Below are positions 36,075 to 43,539 of a stretch of 62,934 nt of DNA, piece by piece. A model generated the notes under the pieces. That model was given only the letters and a program-made list of their open reading frames with translations, did no database searches and was not told the origin of the DNA. The position numbers and the translations under genes are program-made. The DNA is taken from contig NZ_JAHWUS010000007.1 in assembly GCF_019455445.1 (NCBI RefSeq), positions 1 to 62,934 on the forward strand, given 5' to 3'. Positions within the stretch are counted from its first letter, which is position 1; the number at the start of each line of letters is the position of its first letter. This DNA is from Pseudaquidulcibacter saccharophilus (GTDB lineage: Bacteria > Pseudomonadota > Alphaproteobacteria > Caulobacterales > Aquidulcibacteraceae).

Positions 36075-36305
36075 ATGAAAAATGTGAAAATTCTTGGCAC
36101 GGGTTGCGCCAATTGCAAAAATACCGCCAAACTGGTTCAAGATATTGCGGCCGCAAAAGGTGTCGAAATCGAACTTGAAAAGGTCGAAGACATTCAAAAA
36201 ATCATGAGCTATAAATTAATGTCCACCCCCGGCGTGGTGATTGATGGTGAAATCGTCCACGCGGGTGGTGTTCCGTCAAAGGCAAAAGTCGAAAGCTGGT
36301 TTTAA
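36075..36305 (+). CDS. Thioredoxin-like small redox protein (CANC motif)
   Basis: 76 residues. The thioredoxin-fold active site is LGTGCANCKNTAKLV, and the cis-Pro region is STPGVVIDGEIVHAGGVPS. Proteins of this type (redox-active disulfide protein 2 group) are regularly encoded next to UPF0718 permeases, as here. It may hand metalloid thiolates to the permease or reduce the LMW-type ArsC; neither is shown. It is the last gene of the ars operon. Confidence 0.85.
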   Translation: MKNVKILGTGCANCKNTAKLVQDIAAAKGVEIELEKVEDIQKIMSYKLMSTPGVVIDGEIVHAGGVPSKAKVESWF

Positions 36306-36306
36306 A

Positions 36307-37626
36307 CTATTCGCCAAATACTCTTTTGAACGATACATCAACATTTTTAAGGTGGCGGCTATCGTCGAACAAGCCTTCTAATTCTTCATCGCTAAGGCGT
36401 GAGTTTACGTCTGGATCTTTTTTCAGGCGGCTAATAAGCGCATCCGCAGGACGACCACCGCGAAGATTCCAAACCTCCATCGCATTACGTTGCACTATAC
36501 GATAAGCATCTTCGCGCATCACACCTTTTTGTGTAAGCGCAAGCAATACGTTTTGCGAATTGTGAAGGCCGCCAAGCAAATCAAGATTTGCCTTCATATT
36601 TTCAGGATATACAAGCAAATTCTCAACCACACCGGCCAAGCGATTAAGCGCAAAATCAAGGGTGATAGTTGCATCTGGACCAATGCCACGTTCAACAGAA
36701 CTATGCGAAATATCGCGCTCATGCCACAAGGCAACGTTTTCCAATGCAGGCACAGCAGCAGAACGAACAAGGCGCGCAAGACCGGTAAGGTTTTCAGTCA
36801 AAACTGGATTACGTTTATGCGGCATTGCGGAAGAACCTTTTTGACCTTTTGAGAAAAACTCTTCGGCCTCTAAAACTTCGGTACGCTGCATATGGCGGAT
36901 TTCAATCGCAAGGTTTTCAATTGACGAAGCAACAACGGCCAAAGCGCAGAAGAATGCGGCATGGCGGTCACGCGGGATTACTTGGGTTGAAATTGGTTCA
37001 GGCTGCAAGCCCAATTTTTCGGCAACATGTTCTTCAACTAATGGGTTGATTTGTGCAAATGTGCCGACAGCACCGGAAATTGCACAGGTCGCAATTTCTT
37101 TTTGCGCGACAATCAAGCGCTCTTTTGCACGGGTAAATTCGGCATAAAAACGGGCAAGTGTTAAACCAAACGTGGTTGGTTCGGCATGAATACCATGAGA
37201 GCGCCCAATACGAACCGTATATTTATGCTCGAGAGCACGTTTTTTTAGCGCCGCCAAAACACGGTCAACATCTTTAATTAATAAATCCGCCGCACGATTT
37301 AATTGCACCGCAAGACAAGTATCAAGAACGTCAGAAGAAGTTAGGCCTTGATGCACAAAACGGCTATCATCACCAATAAATTCAGCAAGGTGGGTCAAGA
37401 ATGCGATTACGTCATGCTTTACTTCGGCTTCGATGGCGTCAATTTTCGCAACATCAAATACGGCTTTTGAACCCTTTTCCCAAACGTTTTTGGCGGCTTC
37501 AAGTGGCACAACACCTAATTCAGCAAGTTTTTCAGTGGCGTATGCCTCAATCTCGAACCAAATACGGAATTTTGATTCTTGGGACCAAATATCAACCATT
37601 TCTTTGCGGGCATAACGTGGGATCAT
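36307..37626 (-). CDS. purB: Adenylosuccinate lyase
   Basis: 439 residues. The fumarase/aspartase signature is KGSSAMPHKRNPVLTENL, with TSSDVLDTCLAVQ and GRSHGIHAEPTTFG earlier. It acts twice in purine synthesis, producing AICAR and AMP with release of fumarate. The start has GGAAGG 7 nt before the ATG. It is convergent with the ars operon; only one base separates the two stops. Confidence 0.96.
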   Translation of the reverse strand: MIPRYARKEMVDIWSQESKFRIWFEIEAYATEKLAELGVVPLEAAKNVWEKGSKAVFDVAKIDAIEAEVKHDVIAFLTHLAEFIGDDSRFVHQGLTSSDVLDTCLAVQLNRAADLLIKDVDRVLAALKKRALEHKYTVRIGRSHGIHAEPTTFGLTLARFYAEFTRAKERLIVAQKEIATCAISGAVGTFAQINPLVEEHVAEKLGLQPEPISTQVIPRDRHAAFFCALAVVASSIENLAIEIRHMQRTEVLEAEEFFSKGQKGSSAMPHKRNPVLTENLTGLARLVRSAAVPALENVALWHERDISHSSVERGIGPDATITLDFALNRLAGVVENLLVYPENMKANLDLLGGLHNSQNVLLALTQKGVMREDAYRIVQRNAMEVWNLRGGRPADALISRLKKDPDVNSRLSDEELEGLFDDSRHLKNVDVSFKRVFGE

Positions 37627-37760
37627 GATAAAACCTTCCTATATGCCACGCGCTTTAGACTACATAGAAAAGATTCTCAAGGCATAAGCCAAGAAATTTA
37701 TTAATGAAATTGAGCAATATTTGACAAGTAATACCGAAATTATAATGTTACCCCATTGGC

Positions 37761-38630
37761 ATGAGCATTATGATAAACACCAAAGAAATAATCGCAAAAA
37801 GATTTCGACAAATTGTCGAAGAAATTTGTGCATCCCCAGAACACGACTATAAAATTGACAGGCTTGCAAAAAACGCCGGGATTTCAAAATATCATTTCCA
37901 TCGGCTGTTTTCCCTATTTTACGGGGTAAATATTTATGAATATGTTATCCTAAAACGGTTGGGAATTGCGTCGGTAAAATTAAAGAATAGCGATGAAAGC
38001 ATCACCGAAATCGCATTTTCATCTGGTTATTCTTCATCCCAAAGCTTTGCAAAAGCATTCAAGAACTATTTCGCCCAAAGCCCGTCTGAATTTCGCAAAG
38101 CACCAAATTTGCAAAAATATCTAATGCTAAATCAAAAAACTAATTTAGTGGAGAATTTATCAATGAGCGATGCCAAAATTCCAAATATTGAAATTATAGA
38201 GTTTAAAGGAATTAATATTGCGGGCCTTCGCCATAGGGGCAGCCCAAATGCACTTTATGAAACAATTGAAAAATTTATTGCGTGGCGCATTAAAAACCAT
38301 TTGCCACCACAAAAGTATGCAACATTCAATATATTCCATAACCCGCTTGAACAAAGCGAATATGATTTTGAAGTTGGCTGTGAATATAATGAAAATACAA
38401 AATTTGATGAAGGTTTTAAAGAAACAACTATACCCGCACTAAAATGTGCATCGCTGAATTATATTGGCGACCCCGATGATATTGGAATACCCGCCACACA
38501 ATTATACAAGTGGGTTATCGATAATGGTTATGAGCCAAACGATTACCCACTATTTTGCAGACGAGTGTCATTTCCGCCATTCGTAAATCCAAACGAAGCG
38601 GAAGCTATTTTATACCTACCAATTAAATAA
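37761..38630 (+). CDS. AraC-family regulator with C-terminal GyrI-like domain
   Basis: 289 residues. Residues 1-115 are the double helix-turn-helix (ISKYHFHRLFSLFYGVNIYEYVILKRL, ITEIAFSSGYSSSQSFAKAFKNYF). Residues 130-289 form a GyrI-like effector-binding domain (IEIIEFKGINIAGLRHRGSP). This Rob-like arrangement often senses hydrophobic small molecules and controls multidrug or stress genes. The target is unknown. A second possible start lies at ATG 37770. The stop abuts the end of the convergent DUF1508 gene. Confidence 0.88.
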   Translation: MSIMINTKEIIAKRFRQIVEEICASPEHDYKIDRLAKNAGISKYHFHRLFSLFYGVNIYEYVILKRLGIASVKLKNSDESITEIAFSSGYSSSQSFAKAFKNYFAQSPSEFRKAPNLQKYLMLNQKTNLVENLSMSDAKIPNIEIIEFKGINIAGLRHRGSPNALYETIEKFIAWRIKNHLPPQKYATFNIFHNPLEQSEYDFEVGCEYNENTKFDEGFKETTIPALKCASLNYIGDPDDIGIPATQLYKWVIDNGYEPNDYPLFCRRVSFPPFVNPNEAEAILYLPIK

Positions 38631-38807
38631 TTATTCGGCTTCTTTTATCTCGGCACCTGGGCCATTTTTCTTGATTGATTCAATGGCGTTCTTTGCCGCT
38701 GCTTTTGATGAGTATCCTTCGGTCCAAAAGATACTTTCATTATTATATTTGAAATAAACCACAAATTCTTCTTTTTTGTTTTTTTTGATTTCAAAATAAT
38801 GTGCCAT
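38631..38807 (-). CDS. DUF1508 (YegP-like) small protein
   Basis: 58 residues, MAHYFEIKKNKKEEFVVYFK then YNNESIFWTEGYSSKAAAKN and AIESIKKNGPGAEIKEAE. This is a single copy of the DUF1508 beta-beta-alpha motif (F-x-x-K-x-N-x-x-I-x-x-S-E-x-Y-x-S-K-x-x-x); E. coli YegP has two. AGAGGAG lies upstream of the ATG at 38807. Function unknown. Confidence 0.8.
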   Translation of the reverse strand: MAHYFEIKKNKKEEFVVYFKYNNESIFWTEGYSSKAAAKNAIESIKKNGPGAEIKEAE

Positions 38808-38881
38808 ATATAAATCTCCTCTTTAGGAAATCTAAAGGTGAGCCTAAAATATAATAAGTCAAATTAATCAAATTTAATTAT

Positions 38882-40114
38882 TCAATTATTGTGAGGCATA
38901 TATTTTTTACTTAGTTTTTCAGTAATCACAAACAATGCGGGGTTAAGAAGTATTGATATAATTGCACCGGCAACCAAATAGTCCTTTGCTTCAATTGGAA
39001 CAATTTGTAATCCAATTCCAAGTGTGATTAGGATAAATGAAAACTCACCAATTTGGGCAAGACTTATGGAAACTGTTGATGCTGTATCATGGTTATATTT
39101 AAATAGACGAACCAATCCATAAGCAACCACGGATTTGCCAACCATTATAACCAATAATGTCGCCAATACTTTTAATGGTGCCGTAATGAATACCATCGGG
39201 TTAAGCATCATGCCAACCGATACAAAAAACAACACCGCAAATGCATCGCGAAGCGGAAGAATTTCTTTTGCTGCCTTCGAACTTAAATCCGATTCTGCAA
39301 GCACAATGCCGGCAAAGAATGCACCTAAGGCAAAACTTACACCAAAGAATTTAGTTGCTGCATACGCGACCCCAAGTGCAATCGCCAAAACCCCAAGACG
39401 GAATAATTCAGGTGAGTCTCCGTTATCAAGGCGCGTCAAAATTGCGGGTATAAGTTTTTGCCCCAAGATTAACATCAAGGCAACAAAGGCAATCACCTTG
39501 CCAATTGTCAAAATCACCGATGAGACAATCGGGTTTAAACCCAATATAGTCACAGGCTCTATGGCATGCGATAAATCCGTTTGTCCACCTAAAACGGTTG
39601 CGAGTGGTGGAATTAGTACAAGCGATAATACCATTATCAAATCTTCGACCACAAGCCAGCCAATCGCAATCTGCCCCTTTTCAGTTGCAAGGTAGTTTTT
39701 GTCTTGTAATGCCCGCAATAAAACCACGGTTGAAGCAACAGAAAGCGCAAGACCAAAAACGATTCCTGCACCCAATCCCCAGCCAAATAGGGTTGCAATG
39801 CCAATACCCATCAATGTCGCGAAAAATATCTGAATTATCGCACCAATAACCGCGATATTGCCAACCTTTAAAAGGTCATTGATTGAAAAGTGAAGCCCAA
39901 CCCCAAACATTAGGAATATTACCCCAATTTCTGCAAGTTGTGATGCAAGGTGTGCATCAGCGGTATAACCGGGTGTAAAAGGTCCAACCACAATACCCGC
40001 CACAAGATATCCGATAACAATTGGAAGACGTAAACGCTGGGCAAAAGCGCCAAAGATAAACGCGACCACTATACCAATTGCAATTGTAGAAATTAACGGA
40101 ACATCATGCGGCAA
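38882..40114 (-). CDS. CPA2-family cation/proton antiporter without an RCK domain
   Basis: 410 residues with about twelve TM helices. LRLPIVIGYLVAGIVVGPFTPG, FGLALSVASTVVLLRAL, and GALGFFAGIVLAESD-like segment (LGAFFAGIVLAESDL) identify the KefB/YbaL group. Those proteins usually run to about 560-600 residues with a C-terminal TrkA-N nucleotide-binding domain, which is absent here: the frame ends at KKYMPHNN. Likely K+/H+ or Na+/H+ exchange; loss of the regulatory domain suggests a different control. Confidence 0.87.
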   Translation of the reverse strand: MPHDVPLISTIAIGIVVAFIFGAFAQRLRLPIVIGYLVAGIVVGPFTPGYTADAHLASQLAEIGVIFLMFGVGLHFSINDLLKVGNIAVIGAIIQIFFATLMGIGIATLFGWGLGAGIVFGLALSVASTVVLLRALQDKNYLATEKGQIAIGWLVVEDLIMVLSLVLIPPLATVLGGQTDLSHAIEPVTILGLNPIVSSVILTIGKVIAFVALMLILGQKLIPAILTRLDNGDSPELFRLGVLAIALGVAYAATKFFGVSFALGAFFAGIVLAESDLSSKAAKEILPLRDAFAVLFFVSVGMMLNPMVFITAPLKVLATLLVIMVGKSVVAYGLVRLFKYNHDTASTVSISLAQIGEFSFILITLGIGLQIVPIEAKDYLVAGAIISILLNPALFVITEKLSKKYMPHNN

Positions 40115-40209
40115 TATAAATTCACTCCCCTTATTTATAAAACATTATGGGAAGTAAGAGAGGGTTTTCAACCGCCAGCTTAAAATAACTTATAAAAATT
40201 CCATAAGGA

Positions 40210-40878
40210 TTAGCATAATCCAATGGCTTTCATGGAAACCGATCCTTCAAAACCAACAATGATATGATCAATAACCTTAACCTCAATTTGTTCGAGCGCG
40301 GTGATTATCTTCTTGGTCATCACGATGTCTTGCGGTGACGGTTTCGCATCGCCCGAGGGGTGGTTATGTACCAAAACCACAGAAGAAGACGAAAGTTCCA
40401 AAGCGCGGCGGGCGATTTCACGTGGATAAACGGGGGCATGGTCAATTGTGCCATCACCCATCATCTCATCTTTTATAAGGCGCAGCTTTTTATCAAGGAA
40501 AAGCACACGAAATTGTTCACGCTTTTCGTGTTCCAAATCAAGTTTAAGGTAATTTAAAAGGCTTGCCCACGAACTTAATACAGGCTGTTTAGTGATATTT
40601 TCTTTTTCGCCACGCAATAAAATCGCATGAACCGCCTTTAGGTGGATGGCAATAGATTCCCCCACGCCATCTACGTTTGTAAGTTCTGGAATCGATGCAG
40701 CAACAACCGCATTCAAATTGCCAAATCGCGACAAAAGCGCCTTGGCAATTGGCTTCACGTCACGCCGTAAAACCACCCCCATAAGCAAAAGTTCCAATAA
40801 TTCATGGTCGGCAAAAGCATCATGGCCGCTTTTTAAAAAGCGGGTACGCAAACGTTCACGATGACCAGAATTATCCAT
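40210..40878 (-). CDS. radC: RadC/JAB-domain protein
   Basis: 222 residues. An N-terminal helix-hairpin-helix region (AFADHELLELLLMGV, LTNVDGVGESIAIHL) is followed by a JAMM metalloprotease-like domain with HNHPSGDAKPSPQD. The molecular role of RadC is not settled; an old link to DNA repair was withdrawn. It lies 9 nt downstream of map, as in many alphaproteobacteria. Confidence 0.93.
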   Translation of the reverse strand: MDNSGHRERLRTRFLKSGHDAFADHELLELLLMGVVLRRDVKPIAKALLSRFGNLNAVVAASIPELTNVDGVGESIAIHLKAVHAILLRGEKENITKQPVLSSWASLLNYLKLDLEHEKREQFRVLFLDKKLRLIKDEMMGDGTIDHAPVYPREIARRALELSSSSVVLVHNHPSGDAKPSPQDIVMTKKIITALEQIEVKVIDHIIVGFEGSVSMKAIGLC

Positions 40879-40887
40879 CCCCTCTCC

Positions 40888-41703
40888 TTATAATTTGCCA
40901 CCTAAAAACGGTTCTAATTCCGAATTATGTGGGGTGTAAAGCCCTTTAGGGCTTAGGGTAAAGATTTCGATGCCATCTTCTGTCACGCCAATCGCATGTT
41001 CAAATTGCGCCGACAAAGAACGATCCTTGGTCACAGCGGTCCAACCATCAGGCAAAATTGTGGTTTGCCATTTGCCAAGATTTATCATCGGCTCGACAGT
41101 AAAGAACATACCCGGAAGAATTTCAGGGCCAGAACCCGGTGTGCCATAGTGTAAAACATTTGGTTCATCGTGGAAAACGCGACCAAGACCATGACCACAA
41201 AAATCACGAACCACAGAGCAATGTTGGCTTTCGGCATATTCTTGGATTGCTGCACCAATATCGCCAAAATGTCCACCCGGCTTAATTGCCTTTAGGCCAC
41301 GTTGCAAACTTTCCCATGTAATGTCCATAAGGCGCATTGCCTTGCGGTTGGTTTCCCCAGCCACATACATTCTTGAAGTATCGCCAAACCAGCCATCAAC
41401 AATCACAGTAACGTCAATATTCATAATATCGCCGTTCTTGATAACTTTATTACCAGGGATGCCATGGCAAACCACGTGATTTATTGAAATACAGGTTGCG
41501 TGTTGATAACCACGATAGCCAATCGTTGCCGAAACCCAACCTTTTTCATTGATATATTCGCGAACAATATCGTCAAGATATGCCGTGGTTACACCGGGTT
41601 TTACATGATCTACAAGCATATCAAGAATTTCTGCCGCCGCTTGTCCGGCAACGCGCATTCCTTGGAAATCTTCGGGGGTGTGGATTTTGATTTTTTTATT
41701 CAT
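40888..41703 (-). CDS. map: Methionine aminopeptidase, type I
   Basis: 271 residues. The metal ligands are in family context: SINHVVCHGIPG, IMNIDVTVIVDGWFGDTSRMY, FCGHGLGRVFHDEP and FFTVEPMI. It removes the initiator Met when the second residue is small. Forms an operon with radC. Confidence 0.95.
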   Translation of the reverse strand: MNKKIKIHTPEDFQGMRVAGQAAAEILDMLVDHVKPGVTTAYLDDIVREYINEKGWVSATIGYRGYQHATCISINHVVCHGIPGNKVIKNGDIMNIDVTVIVDGWFGDTSRMYVAGETNRKAMRLMDITWESLQRGLKAIKPGGHFGDIGAAIQEYAESQHCSVVRDFCGHGLGRVFHDEPNVLHYGTPGSGPEILPGMFFTVEPMINLGKWQTTILPDGWTAVTKDRSLSAQFEHAIGVTEDGIEIFTLSPKGLYTPHNSELEPFLGGKL

Positions 41704-41822
41704 TGTTTATTATTGTCTCAGGTTTTGGTGTCTCAGATTATCATTTGCTAAAGCTTATTGTCTCTTTGTGCAAAGCAAAATATTAGTTTGTGACTATATA
41801 GAAATATTTTGTGGTGTTAGCA

Positions 41823-42572
41823 ATGGTTGAGGCAGAAATTACGGCGGCAATTCTGGTAATTGGTGATGAAATCCTTTCAGGCCGCACGCAGGATTCAAAT
41901 TCAAATACAATCGCGAAATTCTTACAACCTTTTGGCATTGCCCTAAAGGAAATTAGGGTTGTTGGCGATGAAGAGCCAGAAATTATCACAAGCCTTAATG
42001 CCCTTAGAACCCGTTATGATTATGTTTTCACCACCGGTGGCATTGGCCCAACCCATGATGACATTACCGCCGATGCAATTGCCAAAGCATTTGGTGTAAA
42101 TATTGATATTCGCGATGATGCAGTTGAAATGATGCTTAACCGTTATGCGCGTGATGAACTTACTGAAGCACGCCTTCGCATGGCACGCATTCCAGATGGT
42201 GCAAGCCTTGTTAAAAATCCAGTTTCTTTTGCCCCCGGTTTTCAAATGGAAAATGTTTTCGTTATGGCGGGTGTTCCAAATATTATGCGCGCCATGCTTG
42301 ATGATATTGCACCACGCCTAAAAACCGGAAAAGTTATAATCGCAAAAACAATCAAAGCCGACAATTTGCGTGAAGGTGATATTGCAAAACCGCTTGGTGA
42401 AATTGCAAAGAAATATCCAACACTCTCATTTGGCTCATACCCATGGTTTCGCGGCGATGGCTATGGCACACAATTGGTTGTACGCAGCAATGATGAACAA
42501 TTGCTTGAAAGCGGAATTAAAGAAGTATTGGAAATGTTAAAAACACTTGGGCTTTCACCGAATATTGAATGA
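41823..42572 (+). CDS. CinA N-terminal (molybdopterin-binding-like) domain protein
   Basis: 249 residues. AAILVIGDEILSGRTQDSNS and YVFTTGGIGPTHDDITADAIAKAFG are the MoCF_biosynth signature, and VMAGVPNIMRAM follows. Only the N-terminal part of CinA is present; there is no C-terminal nicotinamide-nucleotide deamidase domain. Related proteins hydrolyse ADP-ribose or FAD pyrophosphate bonds. ATG 41823 is used rather than GTG 41811. Confidence 0.85.
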   Translation: MVEAEITAAILVIGDEILSGRTQDSNSNTIAKFLQPFGIALKEIRVVGDEEPEIITSLNALRTRYDYVFTTGGIGPTHDDITADAIAKAFGVNIDIRDDAVEMMLNRYARDELTEARLRMARIPDGASLVKNPVSFAPGFQMENVFVMAGVPNIMRAMLDDIAPRLKTGKVIIAKTIKADNLREGDIAKPLGEIAKKYPTLSFGSYPWFRGDGYGTQLVVRSNDEQLLESGIKEVLEMLKTLGLSPNIE

Positions 42573-42674
42573 TTTAATGCAATTCCTGCAACAAGATATG
42601 CCATTAACCGCAATTTTTGGCATTTGCACACTAGACTAGAAAATTAACCTAAACTATAAGCCGTCTTCCAATGT

Positions 42675-42763
42675 GCGGATGTGGCGGAATCGGTAGACGC
42701 CACGGACTTAAAATCCGTTGGGCTGTAAGGCCCGTGCCGGTTCGAGTCCGGCCATCCGCACCA
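42675..42763 (+). tRNA. tRNA-Leu (anticodon UAA)
   Basis: Acceptor stem GCGGATG pairs with CATCCGC, and CCA is encoded at 42761-42763. The anticodon arm CGGA-CTTAAAA-TCCG gives UAA. A long variable arm (GGGCTGTAAGGCCC) is present, as expected for a class II tRNA, and the T loop is GGTTCGAGTCC. Confidence 0.97.
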
Positions 42764-42771
42764 TTTTCATT

Positions 42772-42863
42772 CAAGTTTCCACCCTCGGCACTACGTGCCT
42801 CAATCAGAAACTTGTTTTCAACATGAGAAAAATTATAGAAAAGCGTGGTTTCCTATAATTTTC
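42772..42863 (+). repeat. Cluster of inverted repeats directly after tRNA-Leu
   Basis: A nested hairpin: outer arms CAAGTTTC (42772-42779) / GAAACTTG (42807-42814), inner arms GGCAC / GTGCC around TAC (42787-42799). Next comes AAAATTATAG / CTATAATTTT (42829-42862). No T tract follows, so these are not ordinary terminators. The remaining sequence to 42976 has no gene. Confidence 0.6.
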
Positions 42864-42976
42864 CACAGATTTCCTCTAAACTCGTTTCACTCGTTTTTAA
42901 TTTTGACAGCGTTCAATCGTGCTTCTCGCTACGCTTTACAATGCCTCAATCTTACAAGTTCTATTATAAACAATCG

Positions 42977-43354
42977 CTAATGGCTGCAACCACAAACATG
43001 GTCGGCATCGCCATGATTATGGCATGCAAATTCTGGCACGATTTGCCCATTCTTTAAAAATTCTTCAATCGCGGTTTTAATATCGGTGCTATTTACAAGG
43101 CTTGCAGTAATGCCGCGTCGTGCCATTTTGTTCATAAATCCCATTCCAAATGATGCAGACAACAATGCATCAACGCCATCAAGCGGATGCTCATTACCTT
43201 GGAAATTATGAAATGCCATTTCTTGTGGTAAATCTAAACGAGTTAATTCCTCAAAACTGCCATCCTTATTCACATTAAAAATAATGAAGCGGCGTGCCTT
43301 GCCGGCATGATTTGTGATGGTTTTAAAATTCTGGGAGGTAACAACAATTTTCAT
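42977..43354 (-). CDS. NifX/NifB-type FeMo-cofactor-binding-like protein
   Basis: 125 residues of the dinitrogenase iron-molybdenum cofactor biosynthesis fold. It begins MKIVVTSQNFKTITNHAGKARRF, continues GVDALLSASFGMGFMNKMARRGI, and ends in a His/Cys tail (FACHNHGDADHVCGCSH) likely to bind metal. No nitrogenase genes are nearby, so a role outside nitrogen fixation is likely. Confidence 0.83.
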   Translation of the reverse strand: MKIVVTSQNFKTITNHAGKARRFIIFNVNKDGSFEELTRLDLPQEMAFHNFQGNEHPLDGVDALLSASFGMGFMNKMARRGITASLVNSTDIKTAIEEFLKNGQIVPEFACHNHGDADHVCGCSH

Positions 43355-43539
43355 TTTTCAATGCCTTATTTTACTTGTGACGATTTAATTCCCAACGTTT
43401 TCATGGGGTTCAAACCCTTTAACACCCAAAGCATAAAGCGTATCAAGCGTTATAAAAATGAAATGCGCCATTAGAATACATATGATATTTCTTGTGCAAA
43501 CATCTTCCAAAAAATTCTTTTTCGGTTAGGCTTTTGTTT

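Noticed and set aside
39135-39695. 186-codon plus-strand frame opposite the antiporter
   Set aside because: Antisense shadow of a recognised membrane protein.
43385-43471. 28-codon minus-strand frame upstream of the NifX-like gene
   Set aside because: No ribosome binding site and no recognisable feature; kept out for lack of support.
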